This document shows positions 12,820 to 42,805 of a stretch of DNA of 64,000 bases, piece by piece. Numbering within the stretch: position 1 is the first letter of the stretch; every line of letters begins with the position of its first letter. Position numbers and translations under genes: made by a program. Under the pieces are notes generated by a model. That model searched no databases. It saw only the letters and a list, made by a program, of their open reading frames with translations, and was not told the DNA's origin. The DNA comes from Maylandia zebra (Eukaryota > Chordata > Actinopteri > Cichliformes > Cichlidae): contig NC_135176.1 in assembly GCF_041146795.1 (NCBI RefSeq), forward strand, positions 11,903,286-11,967,285, given 5' to 3'.

Positions 12820-14797
12820 TCAGAATCAGAATCAGAAAGGGTTTTATTGCCAAATGTTGAGCGGGTTTACAACATTAGGAAATTGCTGCGGTGCTTCAGT
12901 GCAAACATACTGTTATAAATTAAGCTTAAATAGACATGAAAATAAAAATGAGAATAAGAATTAAAAGTGCTAAGTAGATAGATAGATATATACATGATAT
13001 ATACATGAGTGCAGGTGGTGATCGGTGCCAAACATGGAATGATGCAGTGAACACAGCGTAGGGTCATGTGTTAGTGGTGGGAACAGTCATACGGTTATTG
13101 TTCATGTGTTCAAGAGCAGAGGGGAAGAAACTGTTCTTGTGGCGAGAGGTTCTGGTGCGAATGGACCGGAGCCTCCTGCCTGAGGGGAGCAGGTCAAACA
13201 GACTGTGTCCAGGGTGAGAAGGGTCAGCTGTGATCCGAGCTGCACGCCCCAGTGTCCTGGAGGTGTACAGGTCCTGCAGAGATGGGAGTCTGCAGCCAAC
13301 CACCTTCTCAGCAGAGGGCACAACACGCTGCAGTCTCTGTTTGTCCCTGATAGTGGCTCCAGCGTACCACACGGTGATGGAGGAGGTGAGGATGGACTCG
13401 ATGATTGCAGTGTAGAACTGCATCATCGTCCGTGTTGGCAGGTTGAATTTCTTCAGCTGCCTCAGGAAGGACATCCTCTGCTGGGCTTTCTTGATGACGG
13501 AGGTGATGGTGGGCTCCCACTTCAGGTCCTGGGTGATGGTGGTACCCAGGAAGCGGAATGAGTCCACAGAGGTGATGGGGGTGTCAGTCAGGATGATGGG
13601 GGGGAGTGGGGCTGTGTGCTTCCTGAAGTCCACAATAATCTCCACTGTCTTCTGGGCATTCAGCACCAGGTTGTTGTGGCTGCACCAGGACACCAGACAT
13701 TCAACCTCCCTCCTGTAGGCAGACTCATCCCCGTCCCAGATGAGTCCAATAACGGTGGTGTCATCTGCAAACTTGATTAGCTTGACAGACTGGTGGGTGG
13801 AGGTGCAGCAGTTGGTATACAGGGAGAAGAGCAGGGGAGAAAGAACACAGCCCTGAGGGGAGCCGGTGCTGATGGTCCAGGAGTCCGAGACATTCTTTCC
13901 CAGCCTCACATGCTGCTTCCTGTCCGACAGGAAGTCAGTGATCCACCGGCAGATGGGATCAGGCACATTCATCTGGGAAAGCTTGCCTCGGAGATGGTCT
14001 GGAAGGATGGTATTGAAGGCAGAGCTGAAGTCCACAAACAGGATCCTGGCGTAGGTTCCTGGGGAGTCCAGATGCTGCAGGATGAAGTGTAGGGCCATGT
14101 TGATGGCGTCATCTACAGACCTGTTGGCTCTGTATGCAAACTGCAGGGGGTCCAGGAGGGGGGCCGTGAGGGTCTTGAGATAGGAGAGAACCAGGCGCTC
14201 AAAAGACTTCATGACCACAGATGTCAGAGCCACGGGTCTGTAGTCATTTAGTCCAGTGATCCTAGGTTTCTTGGGGACAGGGATTATGGTGGAGGACTTG
14301 AAGCAGGCAGGCACATGACATGCCTGCAGTGAGGAGTTGAAAATGCCAGAAAACACTGGGGCCAGCTCGTTTGCACAGTGTCTGAGGGTGGCAGGAGACA
14401 CACCGTCTGGGCCAGGAGCTTTCCGAGCATTCAGACTCTTAAACTGCTTCCTCACACCTGCTTCATGAATATGAAGAGTTATGGTGGGAGGAGGTGGTGT
14501 GAAATCCTCTTTTGTGTGGGGTGAGGAGGGGGGTGTTGTAGGTGAAGTGTTTGAAGGTGGTGATGGCTCTATGGAGGGGGGAGAGGTGGGGGAATGAGTG
14601 TCCAAAGTGTCTCTATTGTTGGAGGTGTGAAGGCTGCCTGATGGCTCGTCAAAACGGCAGTAAAAGTCGTTGGGGGTGTTGGCCAAGAGCAAGTCATCAG
14701 TGGAGTGGGAGGTTTTGTAGTTGGTGATATTCCTAAAACCTTTCCACACAGAGGCCGAGTCATTCTCTGAGATCTGCTGCTGCATGTTATGAAACAT
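12820..14797 (-). mobile_element. 5'-truncated L2/Rex1-type LINE with open RT frame
   Basis: The minus strand carries an uninterrupted 577-codon frame (13064-14797) coding for the reverse-transcriptase half of a LINE ORF2. Visible blocks in order are LNDYRPVALTS (fingers), ILFVDFSSAFNTI (motif A, first Asp), SPQGCVLSPLLF (motif B) and KFADDTTVIG (motif C, catalytic Asp pair), then the thumb and a C-terminal region ending in the HKNSFFPSALEHMN type typical of the L2/Rex1/CR1 branch. The apurinic endonuclease half is absent, so the copy is 5'-truncated near 14800 and cannot move by itself. The 3' end (12820-12850) has the GGCAATAAAACC signal and TTCTGA repeats typical of this group. The open frame suggests a fairly young insertion. 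No target-site duplication could be fixed by eye. Confidence 0.88.
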
Positions 14798-15480
14798 ATC
14801 AGAAATTATCTAAACTGAGTTTTTTTTTATCTTAGAATTGCCCAGAGACTTTTCTCTATTGAGTCTGTTACAAACACAGTGAGATGTCTGTCAGAATATA
14901 GCTATTAATGGAACTGTGTCAGTGTAGTAGACTAATATCTGAGCCATGTGCACATTTACCCAGGTGGCACAGTAACGGTACTTTAATTATCACAGGAACT
15001 GTCCATGATCAATCAAATAATGTTAGGTGTTTTTCTACACATCTTACAGGTCTTCTGTTAAACACAGATTTCAGGTTCATTTGGTGAAGCTGTTAAAAAC
15101 AAAGCAGCTTTCCTATGGATAAAGCTCCACCTGAGTCTCAGCCCCTGGGACCTCACACACAGTGCCCAGAGACTTCTATCTATACCTTATATAAAAAAAT
15201 ATTGATCATCCATCAATTCTTCCCATTTGTGAATTACATAATTATTTTATTAAAAATTCATATTTTTATTAGTAATTGCCTTATTATTTTGTAATATTTT
15301 TATTAGGCCTCCATCACTCATTCTCACTTGGCACTTCCTTTATAGGGTTTGCTGGCTTTGAGCTGTTTCTGGTTATCACTGAAGTGAAATGGCTGGGTTT
15401 TTATATATAAACTATAGAAAACACTGAATGGATAAACCTGTGATTGGAGCATTACAATAATTTACCTCTAAAAGCCATTA
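14798..15480. other. Intergenic, no feature recognised
   Basis: AT-rich sequence between the LINE and an RTE tail; no open frame or repeat that I recognise. Confidence 0.4.
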
Positions 15481-15623
15481 TATCTCTCGGCTGGCCTGGG
15501 AACGCCTTGGTATTCCCCCGGATAAGCTGGAGGAGGTGGCTGGGGAGAGGGAGGTCTGGGCCTCTTTGCTTAGGCTGCTGCCCCCGCGACCCGGCCCCGG
15601 ATAAAGCGGATGAAGATGGATGG
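15481..15623 (+). repeat. RTE-type LINE 3' end fragment
   Basis: The GC-rich text beginning TCTCTCGGCTGGCCTGGGAA and ending in GATGAAGATGGATGGA-type short repeats is the 3' end (last ORF2 codons and tail) of a very common teleost RTE-type LINE. In one frame it codes for WERLGIPPDKLEEVAGEREV, a C-terminal block of that ORF. Truncated and isolated. Confidence 0.75.
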
Positions 15624-16600
15624 ACCTCTAAAAGCCTGTAAAATTAAATACATCTTCTTTTCTTATATTTACCTGTTGAAAAATGATACAGTCTGCTTTC
15701 TATTTCTAGAGCTCCCATCCTAAGCATTTTAAGAACAGCTCTTATTGGCTGTTTAGCAGATAATTCCAGTCACTTCACTGAGTTAGGAACCTTCTTAAAC
15801 AAAAAACATCCATGAATCTCCTCTATGCTTGTTCTCTTTTCCTCCTGCCTGGCAGCTTCATCTTCAACATGCTTTACCCAGCGTATCCACTATCCCTCCT
15901 CTGCACATGCCCAAACCCTCTCAACCCTGCCTCTCTAACGTTGTCTCCACACAAAGGCAATGATGTTCAAGCCCACTCTTTAGAACTCAGCCTTGCAAGG
16001 GTGAGCTGGTGGAAATAAATGCTATACTATTTCACAATTTAACAAGCTGCATATTTTCTTTGTTACTGTTAAAGTCAAGGATGATTCTTCCACAATGACA
16101 CCCAGATGCTAGAGACTGTAACCAAAACACTCCTCATATTAAAGATGAATGCATTTGTACCAATAACTGTTTTCTACAGTCACTGATTTGTACCTACTAG
16201 AAAATGAACTGATTGAAAACTTTTGGAAATACTTTTTGTATGTCCAAATATATTAAGATCAGTGAGATTGCTCCAACAATTGCAACTGTATATTGACTGA
16301 CAACAATATATTTAAAACCACAAATATTTTTATTCACAAAATAGCGTTGGTGCCCCCCCCAAATAAATAAATAAAAATAACAAAATACATTTACGAATAC
16401 ATTTACCCTTTAAAATATTAAAACTGATATAATATTAAAACTGAAAAACTGAAAACTATTAATCCTGAAAAATGTTATCTTACCAGTGAAAAGTATTAAC
16501 ATTCAATTTTTGTGTAAAATCTGTGAAATTTGAACGAGTTTTATTTGTAACATGGATTCATTCTTTCTGAAGAAAGCACTCCGTCCGGTACTGTGTTGAT
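15624..16600. other. Intergenic sequence upstream of brwd3
   Basis: AT-rich, becoming GC-rich only after about 16560. No gene or repeat recognised. Confidence 0.4.
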
Positions 16601-16614
16601 TCACTAGAGGGCAC
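16601..16614 (+). promoter_or_regulatory. CTCF-like site upstream of brwd3
   Basis: TCACTAGAGGGCAC fits the vertebrate CTCF core consensus CCASYAGRKGGCRS at 13 of 14 positions. It lies about 160 bases upstream of the brwd3 start codon, at the edge of the GC-rich first-exon region. Motif match only. Confidence 0.4.
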
Positions 16615-16770
16615 TAATCCAAGGTAGCGGATAGTATGGGAACAACTTGCGAGAGGAGGCCATTCACTAGCCTGTTTTAGCTACACACACCTAGCTACTC
16701 TTAGCTAGCCGGCGGCTAACCAGCGAGCTAAAACATCAGTTTGTCTTAATGTCGCCTGTCTTACCAAGTG

Positions 16771-35096
<18,326 letters not shown>

Positions 35097-37270
35097 CACG
35101 TCGCCCCTCACCCATCCCCTTTTTTCCAAACCTCAATGAAAGAACTGTAAAACATGAGTAACACATCAGGGATTATTCTTTTTCTTTTTATACAAATTTG
35201 TGTGTGTGTATATATAATATATAAATATGATTTCTCTTTTTATCTAAAGACTGATTATGACTCTCAAACTGATAGCCGGTGCTCATAAAATGTTGCCACG
35301 GATTTTTTTTCTTCCCTGGTCAACAGAGCTTCTGTTCAACACGGACCCTCTCCAACTGGATTAACTCACCTCGGCCTTACTGCTTCTCTGGAAGAGCCCT
35401 TACGACATGGCTCTGGTCTTCTTCCTCCTCATCCTGTGGTTTCACGTCCAGAACTTTAAACACTATATAAATTCCCCTTCTTCCCTCCAGCAACCTTTCT
35501 TGCTCCTGGTCGCCAAAGAAGGATGTGGAGATGCCAAAAAAATGGTGCTCATCTGTAGTTTTGTTTTGTTTAACTTTATTTCTTTTTCACTTAGTAAATC
35601 AAAACTGTTGTGGTAGTGGTCACAGCCACAGGTGCAGAATCACTTAAGGTATCTGATGTCAACCTTTCTCGTTTGCAGCACAGACTTCCATCTGATTGTG
35701 CTCTCCTCAACTGAGGACTAGCAATATTAGGAAGAAGTGGGTAAAATAAAATGGCAACACGCTCTTACCCCAGGGCATAAAATACTGCTGTTGTTCTTGG
35801 CTTTGTACAGATGTTGTCTTGAGATGGGGTTATGTCACATTTGGGTGCTTCATTGTATTTCACTTTGTTTTCTTTCAGTTTTTACTTGCTGGTGAGATTT
35901 GAACACCAAAAACTGCTTGGTTAGGAAAAAGATTGTTGTTTACACCTGCTTGTTGAAGAAGAAAAGTTTACCTGCTGTGTTTAAATGCGACTCCAAGCGG
36001 TCCATAAGACCCAAACTGTTTTGTATTTGAGTGGTAGACTGGTTTCTATAACCAATCACTACACTGTCTCCACCTCTTTGCATTTCTTTGAGACACTGGT
36101 GGTTTTGACACAACAGCAGTATTTGACGCCCTGGGAGCAGACGGAGAATAGATTACCATAGTAATATCCCTTTCAATGTCCTTGGTCTGTGAATGTGAAA
36201 GGAAATGTCTTTCCCCAGCTTCTTCTTGCTTGGGTCTTCTCTTCAGCACTGTTATTTAGATAGAGTTGGGTGCTGTTTTTAAAGGGTAAAGGTGGTGTAT
36301 TCTTTCTTTCGGGGGTAACAAAGCCACTGTTTTTAGTGCTGTTGTACTCTGAGTGATCAGACCTGCAAATATTCATGGTTATTTCCGCAGCTCCTTCTCT
36401 ACCCAGCCTGTGCAAAAGCAAAGGAATGCCCTGGCCAGCTCTCTTCCACAGAAATATTTATTTTTCCATTGCATTATACTCGGGTTACTTTATCTATTTC
36501 ATACTTTATTAGTGATGAGGAAAAAGGAAATATTTGCACATTTATCTCCTCCATGTGGCAGCTGAGTAATAAAGATATTAGAGAAATAAGATGAAACCTC
36601 ATTTTTGTGTAAGAATGTTTGAACTGTGCCAGCGGCACTTTCGATTCAGCCTCCCCCCCCCCTTTTTTTTTTTTTTTTTTAGGTTTATAAATATAAGTAG
36701 AAATCTTTTTCAACCTGTGCATGATTAAACTGAAGGTCTCATCTGATTGCGCTTTCTTCTGGTTAACAGCAGAAGTATCATCCTTGGATGACCTTTTCTT
36801 CTCTTTGTAGCCTGATGGGTTTCAAACTTTGATAGTAGATCAACTGCACACATGATGGCTTTCTCCATCACTCTATACAATCACTGTCTCCCTACATGAC
36901 CTACATTCTCATATCAACACTGGATGCTATGATTCAGACACACCTTCTCACCCCTCCGTCACTGAGGAGAGAGGCAGGCCTCCGAAGTTATTGTAAAGCT
37001 CGGTTAGTGACAGATTCTGAGAGACGAAACACAAATCGGCGTCTAAAATCAGGTGTGCTGAGCAGCAGCATTAACTGGTGTCTTGGAATTCCTATGGCTC
37101 AGTGTGGGAAGACTATTCTTATTTTGATACAGTATTTTCATACAGTAGATGACGCTTAGTCTTGCCTCAAAGCATCAGATTAGTCAACAAAGACAACGTT
37201 CTCCCATAGGTTGAATAAGCTTAATGTGTTTTTTATAATGTTTTAATTGTGTTTTGTTTTTTTTAATAAA
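35097..37270 (+). other. brwd3: brwd3 3' UTR (probable)
   Basis: After the stop codon there is no further gene on the plus strand. AATAAA signals occur at 36568-36573 and at 37265-37270, so one or both may be used. Short homopolymer runs (C9 and T20 near 36652-36680) occur. The exact end is unknown. Confidence 0.5.
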
Positions 37271-38249
37271 AAAGAAAATTAACTTCTCTCAGAATTTTGT
37301 CCCCCCTTTTTTTTCTTTTAAAGAATTTTCCATGTCTGATATCTGTCCACGCTAAGCCTGCATAAGCTTGAAGGGCTACTTGCGCAACACAGGGACTGAG
37401 TCATCAGTTGTCTTAGTAATGGGTCGTAAACAGCCACCGAAGGCAGAGATTCGAGAGTTTCTGAACACTGGGGCTGCTGACTGTGATGGTAGGCAGTCAT
37501 AAACCTCACTGTACCATTTGCAACTGCCTAACTGCATTAATGCACTGAAAGCTGGGGTGAGTCAGACAAGGAACAAACAAGGTTGAGCTGTGACGCACCG
37601 TGCTCCACCACACCTAGAAACTGCAGTGATGCTGGAGGATCTTACGATTTCTAACTATTCGGTGCATAAAGAGATAAAGGTCATTTTTAGTGTGACAAGT
37701 GTGCCAAACAGCAACAAAAAAAAGGAAAAGGTGACTTGTTATATAAAACGCCTTCATTCTATATCTAAATTGAGTCTTAAACTGCTAAATCCTCAAATGC
37801 TTATATCAAGTGATTAAAATCTGATTAAAGGCTTTTTCTTTGTAATGTATAGCTGCTGGGTGAGTGCAGCACACGGCAGGAAAAGAGTGTGTTGGCCAGT
37901 TTTGTGTCTTCAGCATTAATAAGGTAATGATTAGAATTACATCCTTTAAAATGCAGCATTATAATTGAGGGTGGTCTTACCAAAATACTGTGAAAATTGG
38001 TAATGTGCTCCTGGAAAAGTATGAATTATTCATATAAAACGTAAATCCTATAGACACACCCATCAGCTCTCACAAGACTGATTATAGGTCCTCATCTTAA
38101 TAATGTGCCAAAACATAACCTAGAGTAAGGATGTAGCATCCTTCAGGACATTTTTCTAATTATATGATCCATCCACCCTTTTTCTTAACCACATTTACAC
38201 AGGTTAAAGTTGTGTGGGGCTCCAGCCAAATGTCATTCGGCAAATGAGA
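37271..38249. other. Intergenic, nothing recognised
   Basis: Between the likely brwd3 3' end and a SINE-like repeat. Short open frames only. Confidence 0.4.
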
Positions 38250-38565
38250 TGCGTCCTGGGATGGGTTGCCATTCAATTTAGAATTACCAGTTGACCTCAC
38301 ATGCAGAAGATCCATAGAGTAGTGGTTTACACATTTTACTAACAAGGGGAAGTTCCAATTCCTGGAGGAATCTGAGTATCCGGCGTAAAAATCTGCCCAA
38401 TCAAACATGCAGAGCTGCCACTGTGGCATCCCCTGGTGAATAAGGGGGAAGATGAAAGTAGCTGCATAGTTGGCCTGATGGAAAACCCAAACTCTACACA
38501 GAAAGACCACAGCCACCTGGTGGATTTGAACCCAGGACCTTCACCACCATACACCAATCTGCCTA
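38250..38565 (-). repeat. Degenerate SINE-like repeat with tRNA B-box
   Basis: On the minus strand the text contains GGTCCTGGGTTCAAATCCACC, an exact RNA polymerase III B-box (GGTTCAAATCC), preceded about 40 bases upstream by an A-box-like stretch. The remainder resembles a common fish repeat with CCCAAACTCTACACAGAAAG on the plus strand. Diverged and without clear ends. Confidence 0.55.
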
Positions 38566-38709
38566 ATTATACTAATAACTCATAATGAAGCACAAGAATA
38601 TTATTATTCTAAATGTGGCACAAAAAGTAAGGACAGTGTGGGGTTTTTTTTTGCATTTCTTTGTTGTAACAATACTTCTTGGCAAGAAATCTTAAACCAC
38701 TGGAAGGTC

Positions 38710-39170
38710 TATTTCCCCTTAAATGGTGGCACATTTGTAAGGAAAATGCATTTGTGGGTTGAGCAGCAGAGTTGAGCATGTAGGTTGCGCTGAAGAAAAA
38801 TATATTCTGCTATTGACACTTGTTTGGTGCCGTTTATTGGATTGAATGATTGAGGTCTAATGAAACTAGACATATCAGCAATTTAAAAATGTATTCATTT
38901 AACGACAGGGGCCTTGGCATGTAGAGCCACAGTCGCCTGGCACCTCCCCATCATGCTGGTCAACCGCTTGGTCACACACTGCTGTGGGATGGGGTCCCAT
39001 TCTTTAACCATCATTTGTCAGTCAGTGTGGTTGTTTTGGTCAATGAATCAGTTGTTTTGCATTGGCAAAGCAGATTTACCAGGTTTTAATGGGTGCAACC
39101 CACATACTCAACTCTGCTGCTCAACCCCAAAATGCATTTTCCTTACAAATGTAAGGAATTAAAGGGAAAT
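38710..39170. mobile_element. Decayed Tc1-like element with inverted arms
   Basis: About 38715-38790 and 39093-39168 are inverted copies of each other (CATTTGTAAGGAAAATGCAT against ATGCATTTTCCTTACAAATG, then TGAGCAGCAGAGTTGAG against CTCAACTCTGCTGCTCA). The interior includes CGCTTGGTCACACACTGCTG and GGGATGGGGTCCCATTCTTT, which resemble antisense transposase text of fish Tc1-type elements. No intact frame. Confidence 0.6.
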
Positions 39171-40344
39171 AAACAGGCGTTCACACGGTTTAATATTGGT
39201 ACAGAATGATAAGTGTCAAACAGGTTATTACTCTGAAGGTTTAATGCAGCTTTTAAAAAATGATATAGTGGAAGTCTGACCACAAAGGAAAAGACTCCAG
39301 ACAAAGAGAGGTTGTGTTAGATTTATTATCACAATAACACAACAATCTGAGCAACTAGATATCATAACAGGGACATTTCTCTACTGGCATAACAGTTCCT
39401 TAACGATACACAACAAACCCAGAGTCTAAAGATAGATACGACCACTACATATTGCACCACAGAGTACTTTAGATGTGTTCGATACTTATGTGGAGAGTCA
39501 CGAGCATGTCACCTTTATTACTCGACAACACCTAAGTGCATTTACATTGTGCTTCAGTCTCAGTGTGAATAGTCCACATATCCTAACCTGTGCTTAAATG
39601 ATTTAGGTTTTGTTTTGTTTTGTTTTTTTAATACTGATTACATGTACTATGCATACACAGTGAACAAACACACAAAGACAGAAGTGCAATAACTGCTGGC
39701 TGCACTGAAGACAGCTGAAATACTTAAAATGAGCAGTAACATTTTTGCACACAATAGCAGGCACCACCCCGACAGAACGTACATCTACCTCGTCCACTAC
39801 AACAAACAGCTGTCAACACATTATACAAACACAAAGTCTATTCAGCCTGTCGACTGTGGGAAAAGGGATTCAACATGCTGTCATTTCTCAGCTTTTGTGT
39901 GAACAAAATTAAAAACAAGACAGTCAAACCCTCGGTCACAAATCCATAAGAAGTTCGTGGTAATTCCCTGACACGGAATAGGAGAATTTAGTTCTAAAAT
40001 GCAGGTAAGTTTGAATCTTATATGGGCACAGATCTAAGCTCAGAATTTTACACTATGTCATAATAAATATCAACACACTCAGAAACACACAACAACAACA
40101 ATCCTAGGAACATGACATCTGTCACTTATTGTGAGCAGAGGTGTGTCTTAACATTTTAAGGGACTGTAGGAAACATATTAGGTGTGAAGAAGCCTCATAA
40201 TTTATTTTTCTTCCATCCTTGTTGTTATCATTAATAATATGGGCTTATATATAAATACTCTGTATTAAAATAAAAGATTAAAGGCCTTTGAAAGCATCTA
40301 TTATTAGCTATCTATTAGCTTTTATAGTGTGGATGATGAGGTGC

Positions 40345-41466
40345 TCAAATGTAATGATCTGCAAGTCTCACAAACCCATATTTTATTGACAGTAGAACAC
40401 AGAAAACATCAGATGTTTAAACTGAAAAAAAGGTAGCATTTCAAGAGAAACGTAGCTCATTTTAAATTCGATTGCAGCAACACATCTCAAAAAATGTTGG
40501 GACAGGGACACATTTACTACTGTGTAGCATCACAGCAGCCAGTAAACCTGTTGGAACTGAGGAGAGTAACTTCTGGACTTTTGGGGGAGGAACGTTGCCC
40601 CATTCTTGTCTGATACTGGATTCTAGCTGCTCAACAGTCCGGGATCTTCTTTGTCGTATTTTTCACTTTATGGTGCATCAAATTTTTTTTAATGGTGAAA
40701 GGTTTGGTCTACTGCCAGACTTGGACTCTTCTATTGGAAGTCATGCTGCTGCAATAGATGCAGTAAGTAGCTTAGCATTGTCTTGTTGAAATATGCAAGG
40801 CCTTCACTGAAAAATGTCTTCTGCATGGGAGAACGTGTTGCTGTATATACCTTTTAGCACTGGGTGCCAGTTCCTCAGGCACTAATGCACCCCCACACCA
40901 GCTTACCCATACTGAATTTATGAAAGGCTTTTAAACCGAGCGCTGCTATGACAAGCTTCTTTAGTCTGGAGGATTCAGCATCCATAATTCTACACACCAG
41001 ATTTTCTACTATACTTCAGTCCATTTTAAAGATGGCAGCATTTCTGGATCATGTTCACATATGGCTTCTTGTTTGCATCACAGAGCTTTAACCTCTGGCA
41101 CAGTGAACAGTGATTTCTGAACTGTTCCTGGGCTCATGCAGTGATATCCATGGCAGAATCATGTTGTTTAAGGCAGTGCTGTCCGAGGGCCTGAACATCA
41201 CAGGCATCCAATACTGATTTCCTTTGTAGCACCACTTACTTTCCAGTCTTTTGTGGGCTCCATCTCAGCTTTTTTGAGATGTGCTGCTGCCATCAATTTC
41301 AAAGGGAGTTAATATTTTTCATGAAAACGTAAAACGTATAAGAATTTGATGCATTTTCTTTGTTCTTTTGTGAATAACAAATGCTTTATGAGATTCGCAA
41401 ATCACTGCATTCTATTTTTATTCACATTTTACCCAGCATCTAAACTTTTTCAAAATTGAGATTGTA
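40345..41466 (-). mobile_element. Decayed Tc1-like DNA transposon
   Basis: Inverted ends about 40 bases long: ATGATCTGCAAGTCTCACAA near 40352 and its diverged complement near 41385-41412, with the right terminus ...AAAATTGAGATTGTA. This is a very common fish Tc1-type family, recognisable by GCAACACATCTCAAAAAATG at the 5' side and by the antisense of a PYVNMIQK-type transposase stretch near 41035-41070. The transposase would lie on the minus strand; frameshifts and stops break it. Element extent is approximate. Confidence 0.7.
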
Positions 41467-42805
41467 CATGAATACCCACATATTAAGAGATTATATAGTC
41501 TTTGTTGTACTTTTTTGACCTTCCTGTAAAGTATGGAGTGGTTGGCAAGTTGTTATGGTGTGTTTACTTGTCAGGATTTAGCAACACAGCCATCAAAAGC
41601 TGTTTGTTTGACCTTTTTGTTGCTATTCCACTGCCAATAAAATCTGATTAAGTCACACCCTCAGTGAAACAATATTTTTCTCGGATAAGATGTTCACTGT
41701 GTTTCATTAGGAGATTATGGACCAGCTATAACCGGGCCAAAACATATGACAATCTACAGGGTAATTACCAACCAAATTCCATCTGTCACCCAAAAAATAT
41801 GCTGGTCTTTTTCTCAGTTTTTGCCAACTATGACACATTATTGTGCCTGATATTTATTGACGGATGTCCTAATTAACTCAATTTTGTCTTTTTTTGTGTG
41901 CCAACTCTTTAATCTGAAGCTAGCGTGAAAGTTTTCATTTCATAATTAAAGAGAAGTCTTCTCCAAACAAAAACTCTGATGCTTTCTTGTTTTTCTAAGA
42001 GTATGATTTACACTTACAAGGGCTTTGATGTAGAAGGTCTTTTTTTGTGTGTATTTCTACAAAGGCCCCCTTATCAACCCAATAATGTTCACACAGTCCC
42101 TAATGGCACTAAACTTTTCAGCTCTCTGAAATGATGTTTACACTCACAAAAACACAGAACTTGGCACCAAGATTATGGAAACACCACAAGAGATTTCGTC
42201 TAAGGTTTTCTTTTAGTAAATGCAGTCCTATTCCTCTACAGTGAATACAGAGTTATAACCACACGTTTGACTTTACTCTACGAAGGCTGTTGACTTACAA
42301 AACACCTATATGGGAGATTTAACCCTTGAGAAATTACCATGACCCAAGCTTTACTCAAACTAGGATTTCTGTTGCCAACAGGTGTATTTTGTTTAATTGT
42401 TAGAGAGGTTTATCGAACCATAAGGAAAGTATCACACTACGATGTTCTCATCACGGGATGATGATCAGTTCAGAGCTCCACCGAAACGCAGCTGAAGCTG
42501 CCACAAATAAAGTCCCTCGGCTTCAATACGATCCTCATCACAAGCTCTCTGAAAAGTGGGTTCCTTGCGTTTCTTTCCTTTGTCAAAAGTGTTCATCTTG
42601 AAAGGGTGACGTGCTTTGATCCCAGACCACTTGCAGTTCTGACCTTTCATTGCCTTTCATGTCATAAGCAGGAGGGATTTCAAAACATTAAACACCACTG
42701 CGCCCGTGGTTGTTTTTTGTTGCTAAAACTTGCATTTGTGCTTCTGCTTGCAGAGCACCATGCTGAAAGCAGCTCGCATGCCTCCCTGTTGGCACATCAA
42801 CGTTG
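41467..42805 (-). other. tent5d: Probable tent5d 3' UTR
   Basis: Downstream of the tent5d stop on the minus strand. Family members have long 3' UTRs, and minus-strand AATAAA candidates occur near 41848 and, beyond the Tc1 element, near 39315. Which is used cannot be told from sequence. No other gene is visible here. Confidence 0.4.
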
